Assembly (NCBI GenBank): GCA_964401355.1
Contig: CAYNYJ010000016.1
Location: 1 to 49,621 of the forward strand
DNA: 49,621 nt
DNA from: SZUA-152 sp964401355
GTDB lineage: Bacteria > Pseudomonadota > Gammaproteobacteria > SZUA-152
Direction: 5' to 3'
In this document: positions 32,903 through 41,643 of the stretch, in pieces
How the letters are laid out: every line of letters starts with the position of its first letter
Numbering within the stretch: the stretch's first letter is position 1
Program-made: the position numbers and the translations under genes
The notes under the pieces: generated by a model
Told to the model about the DNA's origin: nothing
Databases searched by the model: none
What the model saw: the letters and a program-made list of their open reading frames with translations, nothing else

Positions 32903-34216
32903 ATGTCCAATCCCTGGCTTCGAGAATGGTGGCGTGTTGCAGCGTTGTTTGGTGGTGCGTTTTTGGCGGGCTGGTTGTTGGGTGCGCCACACGGTGCATT
33001 TACCCTGGCGCTGATGGTTTACCTCGGTTGGCACCTTTATAACCTTTATCGGCTGGAGCGTTGGTATTACCGCCGCAAAAAAAACGAGCCACCCAATGCC
33101 AGCGGCATCTGGGGTGAGGCCTTCGAACACATCTATCAACTGCAACGCAGTAATCGCCAGCGCAAAAAGAAATTGGCGACAATTTTATCGCGCTTCAAGG
33201 AAAGTACCGCAGCGATGCCCGATGCGACGGTGGTGTTGACGGAGAACGACCACATCGAGTGGTTCAACAAAGCGGCCAAGCGATATTTGGGTTTGCAGAC
33301 CAAGCAGGATGTGGGACAGCGTATCGACAACCTGATCCGCCATTCCCGCTTCAGTGAATTTTTGGCGCGTGGTGACTTCTCCGAGCCGCTGGAAATGGTG
33401 TCGCCGCTGGACCCTCAACGTTATTTTTCCTTTCGGATTGTGCCCTACGGCAATCGGCAAAAGCTGTTGGTGGTGCGAGACATCAGCCGCCTTAAACGCC
33501 TGGAACGTATGCGCAGTGATTTTGTCGCTAATGTGTCGCACGAGTTGCGCACCCCGTTGACCGTGGTTTCCGGTTATCTGGAAAACATGATGGATGACGA
33601 CAGTGACGAGGCCCAACAGTGGAGCCAGTGTCTGCATCAAATGCAGGGCCAGACCCGGCGCATGACGCGGCTGGTGGAAGACTTGTTGATGTTGTCGCGG
33701 CTGGAGGACGAAGAAAAGGTCGCCGCGCGTGATCTGGTGGCGGTGCCAGCAATATTGCTAGCCTTGCGAGACGACGCGCAGGCCTTGAGCGGCGTGCGAG
33801 ATCACCAGATTACGTTAGAGATCGATGAATCCATTTGGTTGCGGGGCAGTGAAAAAGAATTAACCAGTGCCTTTTCCAACCTGATTTTTAATGCTGTGCA
33901 ATACACGCCGGAAAAAGGCCACATTGCCTTGCGCTGGTTCCGTGATGGCGAAGACGTGTGCTTTGAGGTGAAAGACGATGGCATCGGTATCGCCGCGCAA
34001 CATGTGTATCGACTCACAGAACGTTTTTATCGGGTCGATACCGGGCGTTCGCGGGAGTCCGGGGGCACCGGTTTGGGTCTGGCAATCGTCAAACATGTCT
34101 TGGATCGACACTCAGCCCGTTTGGAAATTGAAAGTCAGCCGGGTCAGAGTAGTGTGTTTCGTTGTGTATTCTCTCAAAAATTGTTGATAGATCGGGATGC
34201 CTTGGGCGATGTTTAA
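32903..34216 (+). CDS. phoR: Phosphate regulon sensor histidine kinase PhoR
   Basis: A 437-residue membrane kinase that senses Pst/PhoU status. Two hydrophobic helices occupy about residues 8-45 with almost no periplasmic loop, as in PhoR. A PAS domain follows ('AAMPDATVVLTENDHIEWFNKAA'), then the HisKA box 'VANVSHELRTPLTVVSGYLE' with the phosphorylated His. The ATPase domain has 'NLIFNAVQYTP', 'VKDDGIGIA' and 'GGTGLGLAIVKHV'. It starts 18 bases after phoB and is co-transcribed with it. Confidence 0.95.
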   Translation: MSNPWLREWWRVAALFGGAFLAGWLLGAPHGAFTLALMVYLGWHLYNLYRLERWYYRRKKNEPPNASGIWGEAFEHIYQLQRSNRQRKKKLATILSRFKESTAAMPDATVVLTENDHIEWFNKAAKRYLGLQTKQDVGQRIDNLIRHSRFSEFLARGDFSEPLEMVSPLDPQRYFSFRIVPYGNRQKLLVVRDISRLKRLERMRSDFVANVSHELRTPLTVVSGYLENMMDDDSDEAQQWSQCLHQMQGQTRRMTRLVEDLLMLSRLEDEEKVAARDLVAVPAILLALRDDAQALSGVRDHQITLEIDESIWLRGSEKELTSAFSNLIFNAVQYTPEKGHIALRWFRDGEDVCFEVKDDGIGIAAQHVYRLTERFYRVDTGRSRESGGTGLGLAIVKHVLDRHSARLEIESQPGQSSVFRCVFSQKLLIDRDALGDV

Positions 34217-34231
34217 TCCCGCGAAGCGTAG

Positions 34232-34275
34232 CCGTCATATTGCGGTCACATGACTGTCATATGACTGTCATCTTT
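34232..34275 (+). promoter_or_regulatory. Two tandem Pho boxes (four phased 11-bp half-sites) upstream of pstS
   Basis: Four units lie head to tail without gaps: CCGTCATATTG, CGGTCACATGA, CTGTCATATGA and CTGTCATCTTT. Each matches the PhoB half-site CTGTCATAAAT well, best in units 3 and 4. A TAATAAT stretch at 34281-34287 may serve as the -10 element. This predicts strong activation of pstS when phosphate is low. Confidence 0.9.
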
Positions 34276-34383
34276 CCCGGTAATAATACGGTCATCTTTG
34301 TAAAGCAGGTGTTGGGTGTGTGTTGTCTGTCCGCTTGATGAGCAAGGCACATAACGGGTTTACGTTTTTGGAGAGAGAAGAAA

Positions 34384-35379
34384 ATGAATACAAAATGTTT
34401 CCTAATGAAAAAAGTAACGAAGGGCATGATCGGCCTGCTCGCCGCGAGTACGCTGTTTGCCGGTGTGGCTGCGGCCAGCGCCAAGATTGATGCAGACCTG
34501 CTGGACTATCAGCGTGTCAGTGGGATATCCGGTAATTTGTCCAGTGTTGGCTCCGATACCCTGGCCAATCTCATGACCCTGTGGGCGGAAGAATTCAAGC
34601 GCGAATATCCCAACGTCAACATCCAGATTCAGGCCGCGGGCTCATCGACTGCGCCGCCCGCGTTAACCGAATCGACCGCGACCCTGGGTCCCATGAGCCG
34701 CAAAATGAAGAGTAAGGAACTCGCCGCGTTTGAGAAACGTTTTGGTTACAAGCCAACGGCCATCCCGGTGGCCATCGATGCGCTGGCCGTGTATGTGCAC
34801 AAGGACAATCCGATTAAAGGCCTGACCATCGTTGATGTCGACGCGATCTTTTCTTCCACCCGCCGGTGTGGTGGTAAGCAAAGCATTGCCCGTTGGGGCG
34901 ACCTGGGTTTGAGCGGTGCGTGGGACAAACGTACGATCCAGATTTATGGACGTAACTCGGTGTCGGGCACCTACGGTTATTTCAAGAAAAAGGGCCTGTG
35001 TAAGGGCGATTTTAAAAATACCGTGAACGAGCAGCCGGGGTCGGCCTCGGTGGTGCAGTCGGTGTCCAGTTCTCTGAACGGCGTTGGCTATTCCGGCATC
35101 GGTTATAAAACCTCCAGCGTCAAGGCCGTACCCCTGGCGAAAAAGCCTGGCAAGCCCTTTGTAGCGGCCACTCCGGAAAATGCCACCAACAAAACCTATC
35201 CGTTATCACGCTTCCTGTATGTGTACGTGAACAAGCATCCGAACAAGCCCCTGGCACCGCTGGAGCGCGAGTTCATCAAACTGGTGCTGTCGAAAGTGGG
35301 CCAGGAAGTGGTGGTGAAGGACGGCTATATTCCCCTGCCCGCCAAGGTTACGGCCAAGGTATTGGCGAAAATTCAATAA
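34384..35379 (+). CDS. pstS: Phosphate ABC transporter, substrate-binding protein PstS
   Basis: A 331-residue periplasmic phosphate-binding protein. Residues 1-33 form the signal peptide. The phosphate-binding loops are recognisable: 'ISGNLSSVGSDTLANLM', 'QAAGSSTAPPALTESTATLGPMSRKMK', 'YGRNSVSGTYGYFKK' and 'NEQPGSASVVQSV'. It resembles the PstS form found in Pseudomonas and other marine or soil gammaproteobacteria rather than the E. coli one. It is preceded by strong Pho boxes and followed by a terminator, so it can be expressed as a single gene. Confidence 0.93.
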   Translation: MNTKCFLMKKVTKGMIGLLAASTLFAGVAAASAKIDADLLDYQRVSGISGNLSSVGSDTLANLMTLWAEEFKREYPNVNIQIQAAGSSTAPPALTESTATLGPMSRKMKSKELAAFEKRFGYKPTAIPVAIDALAVYVHKDNPIKGLTIVDVDAIFSSTRRCGGKQSIARWGDLGLSGAWDKRTIQIYGRNSVSGTYGYFKKKGLCKGDFKNTVNEQPGSASVVQSVSSSLNGVGYSGIGYKTSSVKAVPLAKKPGKPFVAATPENATNKTYPLSRFLYVYVNKHPNKPLAPLEREFIKLVLSKVGQEVVVKDGYIPLPAKVTAKVLAKIQ

Positions 35380-35405
35380 ATTAGCCAAGTTTGAAAACTG
35401 ATATG

Positions 35406-35436
35406 AAAGTCTCCGCTGTGGCGGGGACTTTTTTTT
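35406..35436 (+). terminator. Rho-independent terminator after pstS
   Basis: AAAGTCTCCGC and GCGGGGACTTT pair around TGTG, with one mismatch-type G-T pair, followed by eight T. It separates pstS from the ATPase/RloB module and the pstCAB genes. Confidence 0.88.
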
Positions 35437-35531
35437 GACGAAAAATCAGTGTGCGACGAAATGAATACCGGAGGGTTTGGTAGCGGCGCGCGGATGAAAT
35501 AGTCAAAGCTGGGCATAGGATTGGCCTTGCT

Positions 35532-35562
35532 TTGCATTTTGTGGTAATTAATTGGCTATAAT
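35532..35562 (+). promoter_or_regulatory. Candidate sigma-70 promoter for the ATPase-RloB module
   Basis: TTGCAT (35532-35537) and a perfect TATAAT (35557-35562) are separated by 19 bases, slightly long. It lies 30 bases before the chosen start, between the pstS terminator and the gene, so the module appears to have its own promoter. Confidence 0.5.
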
Positions 35563-35592
35563 CGTCAAAAACAACCTTTGGATGCTCTTTCG

Positions 35593-36864
35593 ATGCTGAT
35601 TGAATTCACGGTAACTAATTTCAGGTCCATTAAAACAGAACAATCCTTTAGTCTGGTTAAAGGCAAGGGGGAAGAGCTGGAATGGGGTAATGTCTTTCAG
35701 CCTTCCGGAGCAGGCAATCCGGCATTGCTGCACTCGGCGGCTATCTATGGTCCCAACGCGGCGGGCAAGTCCAATCTTGTTAAGGCGCTGCAAACGATGC
35801 GGGATGTGGTGGTTGAGTCTGCCACTAAAATGCAACATGGTGATGAGCTTCCTGTTATTTCCTTCCGTTTGGATGTGGAGACAGAGCAAGCCCCTAGCCA
35901 ATTTGAGGTGGTGTTTGTTGTCGATGGCGTACGTTACCAATATGGCTTTGCCGCCACCCGTAGCCGAGTGACGGGGGAATGGTTGCTGGCGTTTCCCAAG
36001 GGACCGCCCCAGCGATGGTTTAGCCGAGTTTGGGATGAGGCGAGGCAGATGTATGATTGGAAAATGGGGCAGGCATTATCCGGCCAAAAGCAACTGTGGC
36101 GGGAGTCAACACGCCCAAATGCATTGTTTCTTTCTACCGCAGTGCAGCTTAATAGTGAACAACTTCAACCTGTGTATAACTGGTTTAGCCGCACCTTACG
36201 TATTGCTCAACTAGGAGGGTGGGGCTCATGGTTTACCGCTTCTTTGTGTGAAAATCCCGGTAGTCGCGAGCGTGTGGTCGATTTTTTGAAGGCGGCGGAT
36301 TTAGACATTCATGATGTGCAAGTCACAAGGAAAAAATTTGATGTGCACAGTCTGCCGGATGATATGCCTTCATCTTTGAAGACACAGTTAGTAGAAGAGC
36401 TGAATAACAAGGATATGATGGAAATTAAGACCCTGCACCAAACGGCTGAAGGTCGCACGGTGCTTTTTGATTTTGACGATGAGTCGGATGGTACCCAAAA
36501 GCTATTTGCTTTTGCCGGCCCCTGGCTGGATAGTTTGGAACATGGTTTTGTCTTGTTTGTTGATGAGCTGCACTACAATTTGCACCCCAAGCTGGTGCGT
36601 TTTTTGATCGAGTTATTTCATAGTCCGGAAACCAATCCCAATAATGCCCAGCTGGTGTTTACCACCCATGAAACGTCCATCCTCAGTCAAGAGGTGTTTC
36701 GTCGTGACCAGATCTGGTTTTGTGAAAAAGATGGGGGGCAGGCCACGGAGGTGATTCCGTTGTCTGATTTTAGCCCACGAAAAAATCGGGAAAACCTGGA
36801 AATGTCCTACTTGGCGGGGCGGTATGGTGCCTTGCCTTATATCCGAAAACTGAAAACAGCATAA
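35593..36864 (+). CDS. AAA15/RloA-type ABC-like ATPase, putative defence ATPase
   Basis: A 423-residue ATPase of the AAA_15/AbiEii-like group related to SMC and OLD ATPases. It starts 'MLIEFTVTNFRSIK', the typical first strand of this family, with Walker A 'YGPNAAGKSN' (about residues 52-61). Walker B is 'VLFVDELH' near residue 324, and the switch histidine is in 'VFTTHETSIL'. 'GWGSWFTASLCENPGS' and 'DESDGTQKLFAFAGPWLDSL' carry the signature-like region. It is followed after seven bases by an RloB gene; ATPase-TOPRIM pairs of this kind (RloA/RloB, PARIS) act in phage defence. Start at ATG 35593; a TTG five codons earlier is less likely. Confidence 0.85.
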   Translation: MLIEFTVTNFRSIKTEQSFSLVKGKGEELEWGNVFQPSGAGNPALLHSAAIYGPNAAGKSNLVKALQTMRDVVVESATKMQHGDELPVISFRLDVETEQAPSQFEVVFVVDGVRYQYGFAATRSRVTGEWLLAFPKGPPQRWFSRVWDEARQMYDWKMGQALSGQKQLWRESTRPNALFLSTAVQLNSEQLQPVYNWFSRTLRIAQLGGWGSWFTASLCENPGSRERVVDFLKAADLDIHDVQVTRKKFDVHSLPDDMPSSLKTQLVEELNNKDMMEIKTLHQTAEGRTVLFDFDDESDGTQKLFAFAGPWLDSLEHGFVLFVDELHYNLHPKLVRFLIELFHSPETNPNNAQLVFTTHETSILSQEVFRRDQIWFCEKDGGQATEVIPLSDFSPRKNRENLEMSYLAGRYGALPYIRKLKTA

Positions 36865-36871
36865 GCGCCAG

Positions 36872-37543
36872 ATGGGGGCGGATAAGCTTTTTCATTTGCG
36901 AAGGGCCAGAAAACTGGCCCGGCGAAAGCCGAGACGAGCACCGTATGACAAGGTGCTGATTGTGTGTGAGGGCAAAAAGACTGAACCCAACTATTTTGAA
37001 GAACTGAAAGATCATTACGGGCTTAGTAGTGCCAATGTGGCGGTTACGGGTGATTGTGGTTCCAGTCCCATGAGTGTCGTGAACCATGCACAGGATCTTT
37101 TTCGTGAGTCGGAAAAAGCGGGCGATGCCTTTGATCGGGCCTTTTGTGTGATAGACAAGGATAATCACAGTGACTACCCGTCAGCCTTGGATACGTTGGC
37201 AAGGGCAAAACCTGAAGGGGTGTTTGAGGCGATTCCCTCGGTGCCTTGTTTTGAATATTGGTTGTTGTTGCACTTTATTTATACGGACAAGCCATATAAT
37301 GCTACCGGTAAAAAAAGTACAGCGGGGATGGTATTGCAGGAATTAAAGCGACATTGGCCTAAATATAAAAAATCGGCTTACGGTGTGTTTGAGCAGCGGC
37401 AGGAACAATTGGAGGTTGCCAAAGTTCATGCAGCCCGTGTTTTGAATGCGGCGCAGGATAATGACTCTGATGATAACCCAAGTACACGGGTGCATGAGCT
37501 GGTGGATTATCTTCAGAATCTAAAAAATAAATCAGTAAAGTAG
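36872..37543 (+). CDS. RloB-like protein with TOPRIM-type nuclease motif
   Basis: A 223-residue protein matching the RloB family. After a basic N-terminus ('LRRARKLARRKPRRAPY'), it has 'KVLIVCEGKKTEPNYFEEL' (residues 27-45, with Glu33) and 'FCVIDKDNHSD' (Asp95, Asp97). These are the EG and DxD elements of a TOPRIM-like metal site. 'IPSVPCFEYWLLLHF' is another family landmark. TOPRIM partners of AAA15 ATPases are usually the nuclease effectors. The gene is tightly coupled to the ATPase (seven-base gap) and is followed by the pstC Pho box. Confidence 0.85.
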   Translation: MGADKLFHLRRARKLARRKPRRAPYDKVLIVCEGKKTEPNYFEELKDHYGLSSANVAVTGDCGSSPMSVVNHAQDLFRESEKAGDAFDRAFCVIDKDNHSDYPSALDTLARAKPEGVFEAIPSVPCFEYWLLLHFIYTDKPYNATGKKSTAGMVLQELKRHWPKYKKSAYGVFEQRQEQLEVAKVHAARVLNAAQDNDSDDNPSTRVHELVDYLQNLKNKSVK

Positions 37544-37571
37544 TTTTCACCTTACCCCTCCCTCTTCTCCT

Positions 37572-37593
37572 CTGTCACAAAACAGTCATAATT
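37572..37593 (+). promoter_or_regulatory. Pho box upstream of pstC
   Basis: CTGTCACAAAA followed by CAGTCATAATT forms two adjacent 11-bp PhoB half-sites close to consensus. A TATCAT at 37600-37605 could be the -10. The pstC start lies only 18 bases after the box, so the leader must be very short or the true start later. It shows that pstCAB can be induced independently of pstS. Confidence 0.8.
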
Positions 37594-37611
37594 CTCCACT
37601 ATCATGGTGGG

Positions 37612-39879
37612 ATGTCTAATCGTCCTGCCTCTCTTATGTTTGCCTCCGACAGTCTGCGTCGGCGGCGTATGCTCAAAGATCGCCTCGCCTCCTATGGTGT
37701 GGCCATGGGTGGCATGGCGGTTATCCTCGCCATAGTGCTGATTTTTTTCTATTTGTTGTTTGTGGTGCTGCCGCTGTTCAGTGCCGCCAGCATGGAGCCG
37801 GTGGCGGAGTATGATTTGCCCGGTAGTAACCCCAACACCGCGTCTTTGCATTTGGCCATGGAAGAGCAGGCGGAAATCGGCTTTCGCCTGACTGCGGACG
37901 GCCAGGCAGTATTCTTTGATCTGCACAATGGCCGGTTGATGGCGGAGATGGCGCTGGCGTTGCCCGCGGGCGCGCAGATCAGCAGTTTTGTTGCGGCGGA
38001 GCCGGGGCTGGCCCGCTTTGCCCTGGGTTTGTCGGATGGCACGGCGCTGATTGCCCGCCACGTCTACCAGCTCAGCTACCCCGATGACCAGCGACTGATC
38101 ACCCCAGGGCTGGAATACCCCCTGGGGGAGGAGCCCTTGGCGATTGATGACGAGGGTCAGGCGCTGGTTCAGGTCGCCCTCCAGGATGGCGAGGAAGAGG
38201 CCACGCTGGTGGCGCTGACGGCAGATGGCCGCTTGCTGTTGACGCACTTTCTGAAAGAAGAATCGTTTAGTGATGATGTGCCCGAGTTGGAACGTGAGCA
38301 GGTGCTGCTGTTTACGGAGTCGGCGGCCTCGCGGATCGTGCAATTGCTGCTGGATAAGGAACAACGCAATCTGTACATCATTCATGCTGACGGGAGTCTG
38401 ATTCATTTTGACGTGAGCGATAAGGCCGAGCCGCGTCAGGTGCAGCAATTACATTTGGTGGATGCGGGGTTGCAGGTCACCAGTGTGCAATTTTTGACCG
38501 GTGATGTGTCGCTGTTGGTGGGGGACAGTCGTGGCCGGGTGGTGCAGTGGTTCAGTGTGCGTGATGAGCGTGGCAATCAGGTTCTGAGGCCGATTCGCGA
38601 ATTTACCGAACTGTCGCAGCCGATTCGCGGCCTGGCCCCAGAGTTCGCTCGCAAGGGTTTCATTGCCGCCGATGAAAGTGGCCGGGTGGCGATTTATCAT
38701 TCGACTGCCGAGCGCCTACTTCTGACCCAAAATACCAGCGATGTGGCGATTCATTCCCTCGCCATCGCACCGCGCGCCAATGCCCTGTTGAGTGAAGACA
38801 CAGCAGGACGCCTATCCTTTTGGCGGATAGAGAATGAACATCCGGAAATTTCCTGGACGTCTCTGTGGGGCAAGGTGTGGTACGAAAGTTACGAAGAGCC
38901 GGTATATGCCTGGCAGTCATCGTCCGCCAGTGATGATTTTGAACCTAAATTGAGCATTACCCCGTTGGTGTATGGCACCCTCAAGGCGGCCTTTTACGCC
39001 ATGCTGCTAGCCATGCCGCTGGCGATCTTCGGGGCTATTTATACCGCCTATTTCATGGCGCCGAAGATGCGCCAGGTGGTGAAGCCCAGTATCGAAACCA
39101 TGGAGGCCCTGCCCACGGTGATTCTTGGCTTTCTGGCCGGGTTGTGGCTAGCGCCCTTGCTGGAAGACAACCTGCCGGGCATTTTTAGTCTGCTATTTGT
39201 GGTGCCGTTTGGGGTGCTGATCTTTGGTTTTGTTTGGCACCAATTGCCGAGCCATATTCGTCACCGGGTTCCGGAGGGTTGGGACGCTGCGTTATTGATA
39301 CCGGTGGTGTTGATTCTGGCTGCCGTGTCATTTGGCATGAACGGGCCCCTAGAAGCCGCGCTGTTCGATGGCGATATGCGTTATTGGTTGAGTGAAGAGC
39401 TGGGCGTTGGCTTTGATCAGCGTAATGCCCTGGTGGTGGGAATAGCCATGGGCTTTGCCGTCATCCCGACCATTTTCTCCATTACCGAAGACGCCGTATT
39501 TAGCGTACCTAAACATTTATCCGTGGGTTCGCTGGCGTTGGGTGCCACGCAGTGGCAGACCCTCATCGGGGTGGTGATTCTCACCGCCAGCCCGGGCATT
39601 TTTTCTGCGGTGATGATCGGCATGGGCCGTGCGGTGGGGGAAACCATGATCGTGTTGATGGCGACGGGCAATACGCCGGTGATGGATTTCAGTATTTTCC
39701 AGGGCATGCGCACCTTGTCGGCCAATCTCGCGGTGGAGATCCCCGAGGCGGAAGTGGACAGCACTCATTATCGGGTGTTGTTCTTTGCTGCCTTGGTGTT
39801 GTTCGCGTTTACCTTTGTATTTAACACCCTGGCCGAGGTGGTGCGGCAGCGGCTGCGTACCAAGTACAGTTCGCTGTGA
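37612..39879 (+). CDS. pstC: Phosphate ABC transporter permease PstC, long form
   Basis: A 755-residue inner-membrane permease. The first transmembrane helix is 'GMAVILAIVLIFFYLLFVVLPLF' (about residues 33-57). A periplasmic domain of some 370 residues follows with recurrent beta-rich segments resembling a beta-propeller ('ADGQAVFFDLHNGRLMAEMAL', 'RGRVVQWFSVRDERGNQVL'). The permease core begins near residue 455 ('LVYGTLKAAFYAMLLAMPLAIFGAIYTAYFM') and holds the EAA loop 'SVGSLALGATQWQTLIGVVI'. The large insert is typical of long PstC proteins in some proteobacteria and absent from E. coli. An ATG eight codons later is an alternative start. Confidence 0.9.
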   Translation: MSNRPASLMFASDSLRRRRMLKDRLASYGVAMGGMAVILAIVLIFFYLLFVVLPLFSAASMEPVAEYDLPGSNPNTASLHLAMEEQAEIGFRLTADGQAVFFDLHNGRLMAEMALALPAGAQISSFVAAEPGLARFALGLSDGTALIARHVYQLSYPDDQRLITPGLEYPLGEEPLAIDDEGQALVQVALQDGEEEATLVALTADGRLLLTHFLKEESFSDDVPELEREQVLLFTESAASRIVQLLLDKEQRNLYIIHADGSLIHFDVSDKAEPRQVQQLHLVDAGLQVTSVQFLTGDVSLLVGDSRGRVVQWFSVRDERGNQVLRPIREFTELSQPIRGLAPEFARKGFIAADESGRVAIYHSTAERLLLTQNTSDVAIHSLAIAPRANALLSEDTAGRLSFWRIENEHPEISWTSLWGKVWYESYEEPVYAWQSSSASDDFEPKLSITPLVYGTLKAAFYAMLLAMPLAIFGAIYTAYFMAPKMRQVVKPSIETMEALPTVILGFLAGLWLAPLLEDNLPGIFSLLFVVPFGVLIFGFVWHQLPSHIRHRVPEGWDAALLIPVVLILAAVSFGMNGPLEAALFDGDMRYWLSEELGVGFDQRNALVVGIAMGFAVIPTIFSITEDAVFSVPKHLSVGSLALGATQWQTLIGVVILTASPGIFSAVMIGMGRAVGETMIVLMATGNTPVMDFSIFQGMRTLSANLAVEIPEAEVDSTHYRVLFFAALVLFAFTFVFNTLAEVVRQRLRTKYSSL

Positions 39880-39921
39880 TGGTCGTATTGATGAGAACAA
39901 CGATGATAGCGGCAAGACATC

Positions 39922-41580
39922 ATGATTAAGCAATGGTTTAAATCCGGTAATCCGTGGATTTGGCTCACCGCTGGGGCGGTGAGTGTGAGCCTGATTCTGG
40001 TGTTTGGGCTGTTGCTGCTGATTGCGGCGCGGGGTCTCGGCCATTTTTGGCCCGCCACGCTGGTGGAATACGACTATCAGGATCAGAATCAGGATCACAA
40101 TATCGTGCGTCTCATCGGCGAGATTCATGATGAAGAGGCGGTCGGCGCGCAACGGTTACGGGATGCGGGGTTTGCCATTGAGGGCGATGCGGATGTCACC
40201 CGCTATTTGCTCAAAACCGGTAATCGTGATGTCACCGGTATGGACTTCCGTTGGGTATTGGAGACCGGTATTCAGGCAATGCGAACGCCGGAAACCTTGA
40301 TGACGGTAGAGCGCCGTGAATGGGGTAATTTATACGGCTATCTGCAAACGGTGCAAGAAAACCAGCAGACGGTGGCGGAGGGTCAAGAGGCGTGGGATAG
40401 CCTGCAACAACGCATGACACGGGTCACCGCGCTGTTTAAACAAATTAGGGAACTGGAAAAGGGTGATATCGGTACCATTAACTATGGTCTGGAACGTCTG
40501 CGTTTACGCGAACGGGGGCTGGAGCTGGACAACAATACGGATCCGGTCGAACAGGCTGAAATTGCGCAGCAGCGCGCGCGGCTGAATGCCGACTATGCGG
40601 AACTGCAACAGACGCGTATGAATTTGTACGCGGCGATTAACCGCGACCAGATGACGGTGCTGGTCGCAGGTGGCGAAACAGTGACGGTGGCGCTGGCCAA
40701 GGTGGTGCATGCCTTCCAGCCTAATGCGATGTCCTTGTTCGAAAAACTGGGCTTTTATGTGGTCAAGTTGTGGGAGTTTGTGAGCGACGAGCCCCGCGAA
40801 GCCAATACCGAGGGCGGCATTTTCCCGGCCATCTTCGGTACCGTGATGATGGTGATTATCATGTCTATCATGGTGGTGCCGTTTGGGGTGGTGGCCGCGG
40901 TCTATCTGCGGGAGTATGCCAAGCAGGGGCCGCTCACCCAGTTGATTCGCATTGCAGTGAATAATCTCGCCGGGGTGCCTTCGGTGGTGTACGGCGTGTT
41001 TGGCTTGGGTTTCTTCGTGTATTTCCTGGGCGGCAATCTGGATCAGTTGTTTTTCCCCGAGGCCCTGCCAACGCCGACTTTCGGTACGCCCGGTTTGATG
41101 TGGGCCTCGCTGACCCTGGCCTTGTTGACGGTACCGGTGGTGATCGTGGCCACCGAAGAAGGCTTGTCGCGGATTCCCAGGTCGGTGCGCGAGGGCAGTC
41201 TGGCGCTAGGGGCAACCAAGGCGGAAACCCTGTGGCGCACGGTGTTGCCCATGGCCAGCCCGGCGATTATGACCGGCCTGATCCTGGCTATCGCCCGTGC
41301 TGCGGGCGAGGTGGCACCGTTGATGCTGGTGGGCGTGGTGAAGCTGGCCCCCTCCCTGCCGCTGGACGGCAACATGCCCTTCCTGCATCTGGATCGTAAA
41401 TTTATGCACTTGGGTTTTCATATTTACGACGTAGGATTCCAAAGCCCCAACGTCGAGGCGGCGCGGCCCCTGGTGTATGCCACGGCCTTGTTGCTGGTGA
41501 TTGTGATTGTGGCACTGAATTTATTGGCCATTATGATTCGCAATCGCCTGCGTGAAAAATATCGCACGCTTGAGAATTAA
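39922..41580 (+). CDS. pstA: Phosphate ABC transporter permease PstA, long form
   Basis: A 552-residue permease that pairs with PstC. The first helix ('VSVSLILVFGLLLLIAARGL') is followed by a periplasmic insert of about 230 residues with a predicted coiled coil ('LYGYLQTVQENQQTVAEGQEAWDSLQQRMTRVTALFKQIREL'). The core has the PstA landmarks 'GGIFPAIFGTVMMVIIMSIMVVPFGVVAAVYLREYA', 'NNLAGVPSVVYGVFGLGFFV' and the EAA loop 'SVREGSLALGATKAETLWRTVLP'. It starts 42 bases after pstC. Both permeases share the enlarged periplasmic design. Confidence 0.92.
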   Translation: MIKQWFKSGNPWIWLTAGAVSVSLILVFGLLLLIAARGLGHFWPATLVEYDYQDQNQDHNIVRLIGEIHDEEAVGAQRLRDAGFAIEGDADVTRYLLKTGNRDVTGMDFRWVLETGIQAMRTPETLMTVERREWGNLYGYLQTVQENQQTVAEGQEAWDSLQQRMTRVTALFKQIRELEKGDIGTINYGLERLRLRERGLELDNNTDPVEQAEIAQQRARLNADYAELQQTRMNLYAAINRDQMTVLVAGGETVTVALAKVVHAFQPNAMSLFEKLGFYVVKLWEFVSDEPREANTEGGIFPAIFGTVMMVIIMSIMVVPFGVVAAVYLREYAKQGPLTQLIRIAVNNLAGVPSVVYGVFGLGFFVYFLGGNLDQLFFPEALPTPTFGTPGLMWASLTLALLTVPVVIVATEEGLSRIPRSVREGSLALGATKAETLWRTVLPMASPAIMTGLILAIARAAGEVAPLMLVGVVKLAPSLPLDGNMPFLHLDRKFMHLGFHIYDVGFQSPNVEAARPLVYATALLLVIVIVALNLLAIMIRNRLREKYRTLEN

Positions 41581-41643
41581 ATATTATTTGATTTGCGGCT
41601 AGAATTTTTTTGATTGATTTAAAGTGATGAATGGTTGAAACGT

